DNA of 64,000 nucleotides from Herbaspirillum chlorophenolicum (GCF_001189955.1 NZ_LFLT01000025.1:16567-80566); one strand, 5' to 3'. Shown: positions 10,021-19,444, counted from the stretch's first letter. A program made the numbers and translations. Notes: generated by a model from the sequence alone, not told the origin.

Positions 10021-11616
10021 ATGTGGGCAAATCGTTATTTCGTATTCTGGCTGGTCATCCTCCTGACCACGGCCCTGGCACTGCTGGCCGCAGGCCGGTA
10101 CATCAGCTGGGGCTGGATGCTGATCCCCTTGATTTTTTCCGGAATCGGAATCCGCGACCTGATCCAGCGCAAGCACGCGGTCTTGCGCAACTACCCGCTG
10201 ATCGGGCATTTCCGCTTCATCTTCGAATCGATCCGGCCGGAAATTCGCCAGTACTTCTTTGAAGGTGAAATGGACGGCCGACCGTTCTCCCGCAAAAAAC
10301 GCAGCATCGTCTACCAGCGCGCCAAAGCGGACGTCGACAGCCGCCCCTTCGGGACCGAACTCGACATGCAACAAGGCGGCCACGAGTGGATAGGCCATTC
10401 GCTGTCGCCCACGCAGATCGCCAGCCACGACTTCCGCGTGACGGTCGGAGAGGGACGGGAGCAGCCATATTCCATGTCGGTGTTCAATGTTTCCGCCATG
10501 AGTTTCGGCTCGCTCTCCGCCAACGCCATCCGCGCGCTCAACCACGGCGCCAAGAAAGGCAACTTCGCGCACGACACGGGGGAAGGTTCGGTCTCGGCCT
10601 ACCACCGCGAGTTCGGCGGCGACCTGGTGTGGCAGATTGCTTCCGGCTACTTCGGCTGCCGCAACGCCGATGGCAGCTTCGACGAGGAGAAGTTCGCGGT
10701 ACAGGCACAGTCGCCGCAGATCAAAATGATCGAAGTGAAGCTCTCGCAGGGCGCCAAACCCGGCCACGGCGGCGTCTTGCCGGCCGCCAAGATCACCCCG
10801 GAAATCGCTGCCACCCGCGGCATCCCGATGGGAGTGGCTTGCATCTCGCCGGCCACACACTCGTCGTTCTCCACGCCCATCGGCCTGCTGCAATTCATCG
10901 AAAAGCTGCGCCAGCGCAGCGGCGGCAAGCCGGTCGGCATCAAGATGTGCGTCGGCCATCCCTGGGAATTCTTCGGCATCGCCAAGGCCATGGTCAAGAC
11001 CGGCATCGTTCCCGATTTCATCACCGTCGATGGCTCTGAAGGCGGCACCGGCGCCGCGCCGTTGGAGTTCGTCGATCACGTCGGCATGCCGCTGCAAGAG
11101 GGCCTGCTGATGGTGCACAACACGATGGTGGGCATCGGCCTGCGCGACAAGGTGAAGATCGGCGCATCCGGCAAGATCATCACGGCCTTCGACCTGGCAC
11201 GCACGCTGGCGCTGGGAGCGGACTGGTGCAACTCGGCGCGCGGCTTCATGTTCGCCCTGGGCTGCATCCAATCGCAGAGCTGCCACACCGACCGCTGCCC
11301 GACCGGCGTGGCCACACAGAACCCCACGCGTGCCCGCGCCCTGGTGGTGCCGGATAAGGCTGAACGCGTCTACCGTTTTCACCAGAGCACATTGCATGCG
11401 CTGCAGGAACTGGTGCAGGCCGCCGGCCTGCCGCATACCTCGGCGCTACGGCCGCACCATATCGTACGGCGCATCAATGACCATGAAGTGCAGTTGATGT
11501 CGAACCTGCTGAAATACCTGCAACCCAACGATCTGCTGGACGGCAATTACCGGTATCAGGTGTATGAGAAATTCTGGCCGATCGCCAGGGCGGAGAGCTT
11601 TCATCCGGAGTTTTAA
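10021..11616 (+). CDS. Membrane-anchored glutamate-synthase-like FMN/Fe-S protein
   Basis: This protein (531 aa) matches the FMN-binding synthase domain of the large subunit of glutamate synthase, but it lacks the glutaminase domain and the GltB C-terminal domain. Two hydrophobic helices at about residues 7-27 and 31-45 anchor it to the membrane. The FMN/phosphate-binding GSEGGTGAAP and the [3Fe-4S] pattern C-X5-C-X4-C (C415, C421, C426, then PTGVATQ) are intact. Stand-alone members of this family are widespread, and their substrate is mostly unknown. No gltD-like partner is adjacent. The gene stands alone, followed by a hairpin repeat and a bidirectional terminator. The ATG at 10021 was chosen for the hydrophobic N-terminus. 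Confidence 0.88.
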   Translation: MWANRYFVFWLVILLTTALALLAAGRYISWGWMLIPLIFSGIGIRDLIQRKHAVLRNYPLIGHFRFIFESIRPEIRQYFFEGEMDGRPFSRKKRSIVYQRAKADVDSRPFGTELDMQQGGHEWIGHSLSPTQIASHDFRVTVGEGREQPYSMSVFNVSAMSFGSLSANAIRALNHGAKKGNFAHDTGEGSVSAYHREFGGDLVWQIASGYFGCRNADGSFDEEKFAVQAQSPQIKMIEVKLSQGAKPGHGGVLPAAKITPEIAATRGIPMGVACISPATHSSFSTPIGLLQFIEKLRQRSGGKPVGIKMCVGHPWEFFGIAKAMVKTGIVPDFITVDGSEGGTGAAPLEFVDHVGMPLQEGLLMVHNTMVGIGLRDKVKIGASGKIITAFDLARTLALGADWCNSARGFMFALGCIQSQSCHTDRCPTGVATQNPTRARALVVPDKAERVYRFHQSTLHALQELVQAAGLPHTSALRPHHIVRRINDHEVQLMSNLLKYLQPNDLLDGNYRYQVYEKFWPIARAESFHPEF

Positions 11617-11623
11617 AGCATCG

Positions 11624-11641
11624 CCCCCGCTTGCGCCGGGG
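11624..11641. repeat. REP-like hairpin, copy 1 (imperfect)
   Basis: A short GC-rich inverted repeat (CCCCGC, loop TTGC, GCCGGGG) followed by GTGAC lies just after the stop of the glutamate-synthase-like gene. It loosely resembles the hairpins at 31706 and 49707. This is the weakest of the three copies. Confidence 0.4.
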
Positions 11642-11662
11642 TGACTCGATAGGCAGAAAACA

Positions 11663-11696
11663 AAAATGCCGTTCGGCATACACCGAACGGCATTTT
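11663..11696. terminator. Bidirectional intrinsic terminator
   Basis: A perfect 14-bp inverted repeat (arms 11663-11676 and 11683-11696, 6-base loop) has A-rich and T-rich outer ends. It can end both the rightward glutamate-synthase-like gene and the leftward tusA-like gene. Confidence 0.85.
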
Positions 11697-11771
11697 CAAT
11701 TCAACTCATTACCAGCCTGGCAAGCAAATCCCATCACGCCAAGCGCACATGCGGGGCAATTGCCCGCCTGC

Positions 11772-12008
11772 TCACTTGCGCTTCATGAAGAAGATGAACT
11801 CGTGGTCTTCGTTCTGGACTTGCGACAGCAGGTCGTTGCCCGTTTGCTTGGCAAAGGCCTGGAAATCTCGCACCGAACCGGTATCGGTGGCGGTGACCCT
11901 CAATACCTGGCCACTGCACATATCGGCCAGCGCCTTCTTGGTCTTGAGTATCGGCAGCGGACAGTTCAGGCCGCGCGCATCCAATTCCCGGTGAAATTCT
12001 ATGGTCAT
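11772..12008 (-). CDS. TusA/SirA-family sulfur-carrier protein
   Basis: A 78-residue protein of the TusA (SirA/YedF) family, small IF3-like folds that carry persulfide sulfur on one cysteine. The family signature is present as ARGLNCPLPILKTKKAL, with the acceptor Cys at residue 16. True TusA serves tRNA 2-thiouridine synthesis, but many paralogues act in other sulfur transfers. Nothing next to it (Nudix, glutamate-synthase-like) settles the role, so I give no symbol. It is monocistronic, convergent with the upstream gene and served by the terminator at 11663-11696. Confidence 0.9.
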   Translation of the reverse strand: MTIEFHRELDARGLNCPLPILKTKKALADMCSGQVLRVTATDTGSVRDFQAFAKQTGNDLLSQVQNEDHEFIFFMKRK

Positions 12009-12131
12009 TACAGCGACTCAATATGGAACACAACGAAGACGATTCTACTGCAAAGATGCGCCGAGTTGATGCATTGCACAAGAACTGTTGTATTCACCGC
12101 ACTAAGCTTGCGCAAAAGCAACTAAACCGCG

Positions 12132-12686
12132 TCAGCGTACCGCTTCCGGGGTCGCGATCGGCGTCGTCGAACCGGCGAATTCCACATACTGCACAGGCAG
12201 CTTGCGCTCTCGCATCCAGTCGGCCACGGCATGCCCGGTGCCGGCCGGCCAAGGGCGCAAATCGGCCGGATCCGACAAGCGGTATTCGAGCAGTTCCGGC
12301 GACAGTTTGATGGCGCCGGTCGCCTTGACGTGATAGGCGATGATCAACTCATTCTTGCGGATGAATTCATAGACGCCGATCAGGGAGATTTCCTGCGCAT
12401 CGAGGTCGGTCTCTTCCTTGATCTCGCGTGCGATGCCCTCTTCCGGCGTCTCGCCGCGCTCCATGAAGCCGGTAATCAGCGCGAAGCGCCCTTCGGCCCA
12501 GGCGGCATTGCGCGCGGTGAGCATCTTGCCGTCGATTTCAACCAGTCCGGCCAGCACCGGCAGCGGATTGTCCCAATGGGTCCAGTGGCCCTCGGGGCAA
12601 CCCAGCCTCACCTTGCCCGCTTCGCCCTCATCGGCGCGCAGCACCAGATCGACTGCGCAGACCGGACAGAATTTGAAATCGCTCAT
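12132..12686 (-). CDS. Nudix hydrolase with N-terminal zinc-ribbon-like segment
   Basis: This 184-residue hydrolase should cleave a nucleoside diphosphate linked to another moiety. The Nudix box is intact (G-X5-E-X7-REIKEETDL, starting GFMERGETPEEG). Residues 5-30 carry CPVC and CPEGHW, a cysteine arrangement like the zinc ribbon of NADH pyrophosphatase NudC, but the protein is shorter than NudC. I start it at the ATG at 12686, giving MSDFKFCPVC; an in-frame start at 12833 would run back through alaS with unrelated sequence. It lies 19 bp after alaS on the same strand and is probably co-transcribed. The substrate is unknown. Confidence 0.88.
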   Translation of the reverse strand: MSDFKFCPVCAVDLVLRADEGEAGKVRLGCPEGHWTHWDNPLPVLAGLVEIDGKMLTARNAAWAEGRFALITGFMERGETPEEGIAREIKEETDLDAQEISLIGVYEFIRKNELIIAYHVKATGAIKLSPELLEYRLSDPADLRPWPAGTGHAVADWMRERKLPVQYVEFAGSTTPIATPEAVR

Positions 12687-12705
12687 GCGCGAACCCCGTG
12701 ATTGA

Positions 12706-15330
12706 TCAGAGCTTGGCGCCGACCCAGTCGGCCACACCCTTGAGTGCGCCGGGCAGGCCGGACGGATCGGTGCCGCCGGCTTGCGCCATGTCGGGACGGC
12801 CACCGCCCTTGCCGCCAACCTGCTGGGCGACAAAGTTGACCAGTTCGCCGGCCTTGACCTTGGCAGTGGCGTCGGCGGTAACGCCAGCGATCAGGCTGAC
12901 CTTGCCGTCCTTCACCGAGGCCAGCACGATGGCGGCGGTCTTGAGCTTGTCCTTCAGCTTGTCCATGGCTTCGCGCAGGGTGGTGGCATCGGCGCCTTCC
13001 AGCGTCGCGGCCAGCACCTTGATGCCCTTGATATCGACAGCCTGGTTCACCAGCTCGTCGCCCTGGCTCGAGGCCAGCTTGGACTTCAACGCAGCCAGTT
13101 CCTTTTCCAGCGCCTTGACCTGGTCCTGCACCTGGCCGATGCGCGGCAGCAGTTCTTCAGGTTGGGTCTTGAGCGCAGCGGCCGCTTCGGCCACGCGGTT
13201 CGAGAGCGATTGCACCAGCGCCAGTGCGCCTTCGCCGGTCACGGCTTCGACCCGGCGGATGCCGGCGGCGACGCCGCCTTCGGAAACGATCTTGAACAGG
13301 CCGATATCGCCGGTGCGGCCCACGTGGGTGCCGCCACACAGTTCGGTCGACGTGCCGATGGAGAGCACGCGCACTTCGTCGCCGTACTTCTCGCCGAACA
13401 GTGCCATGGCGCCGGCGGCAATCGCGTCGTCATAGCCCATCAGCTTGGCGCTGGTGGCGGCATTGGCCAGCACTTCGCGGTTGACGATCTCTTCGACGCG
13501 GCGGATTTCCTCGGCGCTCAGCGGTGCGTTGTGGCTGAAGTCGAAACGGGTCTTGTCGGCATCGACCAGCGAACCCTTCTGCGATACATGGCTGCCCAGC
13601 ACTTCACGCAGGGCCTTGTGCATCAGGTGGGTAGCCGAGTGGTTGCGCATGATCCGCGCGCGCTGGGCGGCATCGACCTTGGCTTGCACGGTGTCGCCCA
13701 TTGCCAGGCTGCCCTTGGCCAACTGGCCGTGATGGCCGAACACGTCGGCCTGGATCTTTTGCGTATCGGCCACGGCGAACAGGCCGCCTGCCGCTTCCAG
13801 CACGCCGGCGTCGCCGCTCTGGCCGCCGGATTCGGCATAGAACGGGGTGGTGTCGAGTACCACGATGGCGTCCTGGCCGGCCTCGATCTTCTGCACCGGC
13901 GAACCCGCCACGTACAGCGCGACCACCTTGGCCTGCTGCGCCAGCGACTCATAGCCGACGAACTTGGTCTTGTCGCCGCTGTATTCGATGGCGGCGGCCA
14001 TCTTGAACTTGCCGCCTTCGCGTGCCTTGGTCCGCTGGCGTTCCATCGCGACGTCGAAGCCGGCCTCGTCCAGCTCGACATTGCGCTCGCGGCAGATGTC
14101 GGCGGTCAGGTCCAGCGGGAAGCCGTAGGTGTCGTACAGGGTGAAGGCGGTCTCGCCGTCCAGCTTGCCGGTATTGTCGGCCAGTGCGGCTTCCAGGATC
14201 TTCATGCCGTGTTCCAGCGTTTCGCCGAAACGTTCTTCTTCCTGCTTCAAGACCTGCTCGACGCGCTCGGCGGCTTCCGGCAATTCCGGGTAGGCCGCGC
14301 CCATCTGCGCCACCAGGTCCTTGACCAGCTTGTAGAAGAACGGCTTGGTCTGGCCCAGCTTGTGGCCGTGGCGCAGCGCGCGGCGGATGATGCGGCGCAG
14401 GACGTAGCCGCGGCCTTCGTTGCCGGGAATGACGCCGTCGACGATCAGGAAGGAAGTCGCACGGATGTGGTCGGCGATGACCTTGAGCGAATTGTTCGCC
14501 AGGTCGGTGGTATTGGTCTCGCGCGCGGCGGCCTTGATCAGTGCCTGGAACAGGTCGATCTCATAGTTGCTGTGCACGTGCTGCAGGATCGCAGCCAGGC
14601 GCTCCAGGCCCATGCCGGTGTCGACGCAGGGCGCCGGCAGCGGGGTCAGCACGTATTCGCCGGTCTTGGGATCGATCTGGCGGTCGAACTGCATGAACAC
14701 GTTGTTCCAGATTTCGATGTAGCGGTCACCGTCGGCGTCCGGGCTGCCCGGAGGGCCGCCCCAGATCTCCGGGCCGTGGTCGTAGAAGATTTCGGAGCAA
14801 GGGCCGCAAGGGCCGGTCTCGGCCATCTGCCAGAAGTTGTCCGAAGCGTAGGGCGCGCCCTTGTTGTCGCCGATGCGTACCACGCGCTCGGGCGGCACGC
14901 CGATTTCCTTGGTCCAGATGTCGTAGGCTTCGTCGTCGGTCTCGTAGACGGTGGCCCACAGCTTGTCGGCCGGCAGGCCATAGACCTTGGTCAGCAGTTC
15001 CCAGGCCCACTTCAGCGATTCGCGCTTGAAGTAGTCGCCGAAGGACCAGTTGCCCAGCATTTCGAAGAAAGTATGGTGGCGCGCGGTATAGCCGACGTTT
15101 TCCAGGTCGTTGTGCTTGCCGCCCGCACGCAGGCAGCGCTGCACCGAAGCGGCGCGCACGTAGTTGCGCTTGTCGGTGCCGAGGAACACGTCCTTGAACT
15201 GAACCATGCCGGAATTGGTGAACAGCAGGGTCGGGTCGTTGCCCGGAACCAGGCTGGAGGACCTGACAATGGTATGTCCTTGGGATTCAAAGAATTTCAG
15301 AAACTTGTCGCGAATTTCGGCTGAGTTCAT
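12706..15330 (-). CDS. alaS: Alanyl-tRNA synthetase
   Basis: The class II synthetase that charges tRNA-Ala. Its 874 residues match the full-length family. The N-terminal catalytic domain begins [14 protein letters not shown] and contains the [10 protein letters not shown] stretch of motif 2. The editing domain has the zinc motif [11 protein letters not shown] (HXXXH) and, later, [10 protein letters not shown]-terminal oligomerisation domain (C-Ala) precedes the stop. The start is the only ATG giving the canonical N-terminus. It probably heads a two-gene unit with the Nudix gene. Confidence 0.98.
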   Translation of the reverse strand: MNSAEIRDKFLKFFESQGHTIVRSSSLVPGNDPTLLFTNSGMVQFKDVFLGTDKRNYVRAASVQRCLRAGGKHNDLENVGYTARHHTFFEMLGNWSFGDYFKRESLKWAWELLTKVYGLPADKLWATVYETDDEAYDIWTKEIGVPPERVVRIGDNKGAPYASDNFWQMAETGPCGPCSEIFYDHGPEIWGGPPGSPDADGDRYIEIWNNVFMQFDRQIDPKTGEYVLTPLPAPCVDTGMGLERLAAILQHVHSNYEIDLFQALIKAAARETNTTDLANNSLKVIADHIRATSFLIVDGVIPGNEGRGYVLRRIIRRALRHGHKLGQTKPFFYKLVKDLVAQMGAAYPELPEAAERVEQVLKQEEERFGETLEHGMKILEAALADNTGKLDGETAFTLYDTYGFPLDLTADICRERNVELDEAGFDVAMERQRTKAREGGKFKMAAAIEYSGDKTKFVGYESLAQQAKVVALYVAGSPVQKIEAGQDAIVVLDTTPFYAESGGQSGDAGVLEAAGGLFAVADTQKIQADVFGHHGQLAKGSLAMGDTVQAKVDAAQRARIMRNHSATHLMHKALREVLGSHVSQKGSLVDADKTRFDFSHNAPLSAEEIRRVEEIVNREVLANAATSAKLMGYDDAIAAGAMALFGEKYGDEVRVLSIGTSTELCGGTHVGRTGDIGLFKIVSEGGVAAGIRRVEAVTGEGALALVQSLSNRVAEAAAALKTQPEELLPRIGQVQDQVKALEKELAALKSKLASSQGDELVNQAVDIKGIKVLAATLEGADATTLREAMDKLKDKLKTAAIVLASVKDGKVSLIAGVTADATAKVKAGELVNFVAQQVGGKGGGRPDMAQAGGTDPSGLPGALKGVADWVGAKL

Positions 15331-15379
15331 GGTTCGAAGGCTGGTAAAAAACGGTGCAAAAAGTGATTGCGAATCGGCG

Positions 15380-15402
15380 ATTATACGTGATACTGCGCAC
15401 GA
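15380..15402 (-). promoter_or_regulatory. Probable alaS promoter
   Basis: A perfect TATAAT on the minus strand (15380-15385) lies about 50 bp upstream of the alaS ATG. The -35 region about 17 bp further upstream (TGCTTA) is a poor match, so this rests mainly on the -10 box. Confidence 0.45.
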
Positions 15403-15552
15403 TAAGCAGGCGCGCCACGCCCTCAGGGCATTGCCCGCGGGACACTGCGACGGGCGGCCCCGGGCGGGCCAGAACTACCAGACAAGGGCCCTGTTCCGCT
15501 TTGCCCAACAGGCCTGCTGTGCCTGAAAGCTGCCGCCGGGCAGCCCACCGGC

Positions 15553-15584
15553 GAAAAAAAACCCGCCGGAAATCCCGACGGGTT
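15553..15584 (-). terminator. Intrinsic terminator of the Lys/His-rich protein gene
   Basis: On the minus strand a stem of about 10 bp (AACCCGTCGG with CCGGCGGGTT, one G-T pair) ends in a run of T residues. It lies about 120 bp after the stop at 15703. Confidence 0.75.
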
Positions 15585-15702
15585 ACAGGTTTGGCTCCTC
15601 CAGACGGTGCGCTGCCCTGCACCATCCAGGCCCTTAACAGATCAGCCTCCCCTTCCGGTCAACCCTTGCGGCCGGCGTACCGGCCGTGCGGTTTCAATTC
15701 AA

Positions 15703-15918
15703 TCAGGCGCCCTTGTTGATGGGCATGGCCGGTTTCGCCTTCTTGGCATGCTTTTTATGCTTTTTGTGCTTCTTGGCGTGCTTCTTGTGCTTCGGCGCCG
15801 GTTTGGCTGCTGGAGCTTCGGCGGCCGGAGCTGGAGCCGGGGCCGGTGCAGGCTGTGCCATGACCGGCAGTGCGAAGGCGGCAACGAGTACGGCAGCCAG
15901 CAGTTTATTGATCTTCAT
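15703..15918 (-). CDS. Small secreted Lys/His/Ala/Pro-rich protein
   Basis: A 71-residue protein of unknown function. A clear Sec signal peptide (MKINKLLAAVLVAAFALPVMA) should be cleaved after residue 21. The mature part begins with alternating Pro-Ala repeats and then a very basic tail built on KHKKHAKK-like units. I start it at the ATG at 15918, which has a GAGG ribosome site 7 bases upstream; an in-frame ATG 12 bp earlier lacks one. The composition recalls acid-shock-type periplasmic proteins or metal/polyanion binders, but no homology is claimed. It is monocistronic with its own terminator. Confidence 0.78.
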   Translation of the reverse strand: MKINKLLAAVLVAAFALPVMAQPAPAPAPAPAAEAPAAKPAPKHKKHAKKHKKHKKHAKKAKPAMPINKGA

Positions 15919-16139
15919 CGTTTTCCTCATCTCAGTGTTATGTTCTCCACAAGTCCACCGGTACGCTCTTTCACCGGCCTTGTGTCTCCTTAACGCACTT
16001 TCTTTTCGGGACGTTGACAGTGCCTGTATCCCTTCCGTCCTGATGCGAACAGCAGAATCATCATAGCCAGCCCGCCCGGCATTCAGTCCTCCGGTAAGAA
16101 CAGGATTTGCCGCCCATTTCACCGGAGGTTCCGCGGGCC

Positions 16140-16916
16140 TTAATAAGCATCGGCGCGGATCAGGTCGATACGGTCGGTGCAGAAAGCATCCACTCCCCAG
16201 CCCATGATCTCCACCGCCCGCGCCGCATCATTGACGGTATAGCAGAACAAGCCATAGCCGGCATCCTTGACCTGGCGCGCCAGTTGCGGCGTAAGGTTCT
16301 TGTGGCTGGTGTGCAGGGCGACCGCCTGCAATTGCTGCAGGCGCGCTTGCCAATCGTCGGGAATCGTGTCCACCAGAAAACCGCGCGGCAGGTCGGGCGC
16401 AGCCTCCTTGGCCGCCATCAGCGCGTCGAAAGAAAACGAAGACAGCACCGGCAGCACGGCTGCCTGGGGCGACGCGGGATCGTCGCGCAAGGCTTCCAGC
16501 GCCGCAGTGAAACGCCGCCCCACCGCCAGCGCAGTCAGCTCACCGGTGCGCACTGCCTGCGCCGATGCGCCGGGCTTGATCTCGACGTTCATCCAGATCC
16601 CATTCCCGATACAGAAATCCAGCCCCTGCTCCAGCGTGCAGATGCGCTCGCCGGCGAACGAAGGGCCATGCCAGGCGCCGGCGTCGAGCTCGCACAGCTG
16701 CGCCCAGTCGGTCTCGGCAATCTGTCCGACGCCCGGCAGCGTGCGGCCGCGCTGGGGGTCGTGCATCAGGATGGGCATTTCATCACGGGTCAGCATGACG
16801 TCGAACTCCGCTGCGCGGTAACCGAACTGCAGGCCGGTGCGAAAACCCGCCAGCGTGTTTTCCGGCGCCAGCGTGCCGCCGCCGCGATGGGCGAGAACCT
16901 TGGGGTAAGGCCACAT
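16140..16916 (-). CDS. ugpQ: Glycerophosphodiester phosphodiesterase
   Basis: Hydrolyses glycerophosphodiesters (deacylated phospholipids) to glycerol-3-phosphate and an alcohol. The 258-residue protein shows the GDPD signature AHRGGGTLAPENT at residues 9-21, the AEFDVMLT metal-binding region and the later MNVEIKP segment, all expected for a UgpQ-type TIM barrel. There is no signal peptide, so it is cytoplasmic like E. coli UgpQ and unlike GlpQ. The ugp transporter genes are not in the window; they may lie elsewhere. It is monocistronic. Confidence 0.93.
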   Translation of the reverse strand: MWPYPKVLAHRGGGTLAPENTLAGFRTGLQFGYRAAEFDVMLTRDEMPILMHDPQRGRTLPGVGQIAETDWAQLCELDAGAWHGPSFAGERICTLEQGLDFCIGNGIWMNVEIKPGASAQAVRTGELTALAVGRRFTAALEALRDDPASPQAAVLPVLSSFSFDALMAAKEAAPDLPRGFLVDTIPDDWQARLQQLQAVALHTSHKNLTPQLARQVKDAGYGLFCYTVNDAARAVEIMGWGVDAFCTDRIDLIRADAY

Positions 16917-17088
16917 GATCGTTCTCCGTTATCGGTACGGCGCCTAAGGTAGAACAGATCGCGCCATGCTTCAAGCGCTTTGCGCCATCGTCCCGGCATT
17001 TTGTCGCCTGCCGCTGGCGCGGGCGCAATCGCAGGCGCATCTTGGCGCCTGCAATCCGGATCGGCCGGATTCCCCATCAAGGACTTCC

Positions 17089-17370
17089 ATGCGCCAGACC
17101 GAACCTTCCATTTCCGACCAAACCCGCCTCGACGCGATGCGCCGCGTGAACCGCAAGCTGGGCTTCCTGCGCCACCTTTGCATCTACCTGTTGGTCAACG
17201 CCGGCCTGCTCATACTCAACCTGAGCACTTCCCGCCACGTCTTGTGGAGCCTTGGACCGCTACTCGGCTGGGGAATCGGGTTACTATTTCACGCCCTGAA
17301 CGTTTTTGCCCATTTTCCCACCCGCTGGAAGCAGGCGATGCTAGAGCGCGAATTGCGCCGCGATCGCTGA
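17089..17370 (+). CDS. Small 2TM-domain membrane protein
   Basis: A 93-residue protein with the 2TM-domain pattern: a basic lead RVNRKLGFLRHL, a first helix IYLLVNAGLLILNL, and a second segment WSLGPLLGWGIGLLFHALNVF. This domain is often found fused to, or beside, LytS-type histidine kinases. Here it precedes one by 62 bp on the same strand, suggesting a shared membrane-sensing unit (inference). I chose the ATG at 17089 because AAGGA lies five bases upstream; the longer start at 16966 has no ribosome site and adds unrelated residues. Confidence 0.75.
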   Translation: MRQTEPSISDQTRLDAMRRVNRKLGFLRHLCIYLLVNAGLLILNLSTSRHVLWSLGPLLGWGIGLLFHALNVFAHFPTRWKQAMLERELRRDR

Positions 17371-17432
17371 AACCGTTGCTCAGGGCGCCATTGCGTCGTG
17401 CTTTACCGGCCTTACCCGAATTGCCAGAACGA

Positions 17433-18602
17433 ATGAATCAACAAGACACTTCCGTCCCGCCCCGCCTTACCCTGCTGCTGCGCGAACTGGCGCAATCGCT
17501 GCTGCCCACGCTCGTCATCAACCTGATGTGCGCGCTGGCCGTGACCTACCTCATGCGCATCGGCGGCAGTTTCTACGAAAACCTGCAGGTGGCGATGTGC
17601 ATCGGCATCCTGGCGATGGTGCTGATCAACGGCACACGGCTGCTGATCTGGGGCGACGGTGAGCCAAACAAGCTCGGCTTTTCCCTCTTGCTGGTCGTGC
17701 TCGCGCCGCTGTCGGTGCTGCTGGGACGCCTGCTCGCCAGCTACCTGATGGGGCAGCCGGTGACGTCCTTCCTGCCCGAACGCAGCGACAACATCATCGG
17801 CGTGATCGTGCTGACCTTCCTCGCCTGCTTCGGCGCGGCCATCTTTTTCTGGAACCGCGGAAAGATGACCGCGCTGGAAGCCCATGCCAGCCAGGTCGAA
17901 AAGCAGGCGGTACAGGCGCAGTTGCAGATGCTGCAGGCGCAGATCGAACCGCACATGCTGTTCAACACCCTGGCCACGCTGCAGACGCTGATCGGCTCCG
18001 AACCGTTGCGCGCGCAGCAGATGCTCGACCAGTTGATCCATTACCTGCGCACCACGCTGTCGGCGTCGCGTGCCGACAGCACCTCGCTGAAGAAGGAATT
18101 TGACCTGATCAAGGCCTACCTCGGGCTGATGTCGCTGCGCATGGGCATGCGCCTGTCCTATACGCTGCAACTGCCGGAAGAACTGGGGCGCCTGCGCCTG
18201 GCGCCGATGCTGGTGCAGCCGCTGGTGGAAAACGCCATCAAACATGGCCTGGAACCCAAGGTCGAAGGCGGCAACTGCACGGTACGCGCCGCCCTGCACC
18301 AGGATATGCTGGTGCTGAGCGTGTTCGACACCGGCGTCGGGCTGGCCACCGGCATCAGTTTCAACAGCCCTTCCCCCAAATCCGAGCTGGCGGCGCTGGC
18401 CGGCAAGAAGGAACCGGAGATCGGCATGCACTTCGGCCTGGACAACATCCGCGAACGCCTGTCCACGCTCTACGGCCCGCTGGCCGAACTGATCCTCACG
18501 CACAACGTGCCGGCCGGCACCATGGCGCAGATCACGATCCCGCTCAAGGCGCTCAAGGCAGTACACCGTCCCTCCAGGGGCGGGCGTATCACCGGCAAAT
18601 AA
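17433..18602 (+). CDS. LytS-type sensor histidine kinase
   Basis: A membrane histidine kinase (389 aa) of the His_kinase (LytS/YehU/AlgZ) family. Several hydrophobic helices fill residues 20-150. A short coiled segment leads into the phospho-acceptor box QIEPHMLFNTLATLQ, in which H174 should be phosphorylated. The ATPase domain has the N box ENAIKHGLEPK and the G box DTGVGL. The usual PHFLFN reads PHMLFN here. It lies 29 bp before the LytTR regulator on the same strand, forming a two-component pair. The ligand is unknown; there is no periplasmic sensor domain beyond short loops. Confidence 0.9.
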   Translation: MNQQDTSVPPRLTLLLRELAQSLLPTLVINLMCALAVTYLMRIGGSFYENLQVAMCIGILAMVLINGTRLLIWGDGEPNKLGFSLLLVVLAPLSVLLGRLLASYLMGQPVTSFLPERSDNIIGVIVLTFLACFGAAIFFWNRGKMTALEAHASQVEKQAVQAQLQMLQAQIEPHMLFNTLATLQTLIGSEPLRAQQMLDQLIHYLRTTLSASRADSTSLKKEFDLIKAYLGLMSLRMGMRLSYTLQLPEELGRLRLAPMLVQPLVENAIKHGLEPKVEGGNCTVRAALHQDMLVLSVFDTGVGLATGISFNSPSPKSELAALAGKKEPEIGMHFGLDNIRERLSTLYGPLAELILTHNVPAGTMAQITIPLKALKAVHRPSRGGRITGK

Positions 18603-18631
18603 CACCCCCTCCTCACAGCACCGGAGCCGCC

Positions 18632-19438
18632 ATGCCATCCCTCTCCGCCCTCATCGCTGAAGACGAACCGCTGCTGGCCTCGGCACTGCAGCAGGCACTG
18701 TCACGCACCTGGCCGGAGTTGGGTGCGGTGCCGGTCGCCATCAATGGCATCGCGGCACTGGAGCAGGCGGTGGCCTTGCTGCCGGATGTCCTGTTCCTGG
18801 ACATCCGCATGCCTGGCCGCAACGGGCTGGATGTGGCGCGCGAACTGGCCGACGCCTGGCCGCCGACGCGGCCGTTTCCGCTGATCGTGTTCGTCACCGC
18901 CTACGACAACTATGCGGTGGAAGCCTTCGAGCAGGCTGCAGTGGATTACCTCCTGAAACCGGTCAACGATGCGCGCCTGGCCACCACGGTGCAACGCCTG
19001 AAATCATTGCTGGAACAGCGCGCCGCCAGCGCCCCGGACGAACACCTGGAACGCGCGCTGGCACAACTGCGGCGCCTGGCCTCGCACGACGCGGAAGCGC
19101 CGCAACCGGCTCCGCGCCTGGACATCATCCGCGCTGCGGTCGGCAATCAGGTGCGCATGATCCCGGTGGGCGATGTGCTGTATTTCGAAGCCACCGACAA
19201 ATACGTCAATGTCGTGACCGCCGAAGGCGAAGCGCTGATCCGCACCAGCCTGCGCGAACTGATTCCCCTGCTCGATGCGCAGCAGTTCTGGCAGGTTCAC
19301 CGGGGCACGGTAGTGCAGGTGCGCCATGTGCAGGCCGCGGTACGCGACGAGGCCGGCAAGCTCTCCCTGCTGCTGCGCAATCGCCCGGAAAAACTGGCGG
19401 TAAGCCGGTTGTTCGCCCACCTCTTCAAGCAGATGTGA
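18632..19438 (+). CDS. LytTR-family response regulator
   Basis: The partner of the upstream kinase (268 aa). A receiver domain occupies residues 1-125 with acidic residues E10-D11, the phospho-acceptor D57 in FLDIRMPG, T91 in FVTAYD and the K in LLKPV. The C-terminal LytTR DNA-binding domain (about 165-268) has the typical IRAAVGNQVRMIPVGDVLYFEA and VHRGTVVQV. LytTR proteins bind paired direct repeats; I did not find a convincing pair upstream of nearby genes. The architecture matches AlgR/LytR regulators. Confidence 0.93.
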   Translation: MPSLSALIAEDEPLLASALQQALSRTWPELGAVPVAINGIAALEQAVALLPDVLFLDIRMPGRNGLDVARELADAWPPTRPFPLIVFVTAYDNYAVEAFEQAAVDYLLKPVNDARLATTVQRLKSLLEQRAASAPDEHLERALAQLRRLASHDAEAPQPAPRLDIIRAAVGNQVRMIPVGDVLYFEATDKYVNVVTAEGEALIRTSLRELIPLLDAQQFWQVHRGTVVQVRHVQAAVRDEAGKLSLLLRNRPEKLAVSRLFAHLFKQM

Positions 19439-19444
19439 AAAGCT

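Larger units (their letters stand above)
15331..15702. other. Region upstream of alaS
   Basis: This 372-bp stretch holds the probable alaS promoter on its left and the terminator of the 71-residue secreted protein gene on its right (15553-15584). A further GC-rich hairpin without a T tract lies near 15668-15690. No gene was recognised in the middle. Confidence 0.5.
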
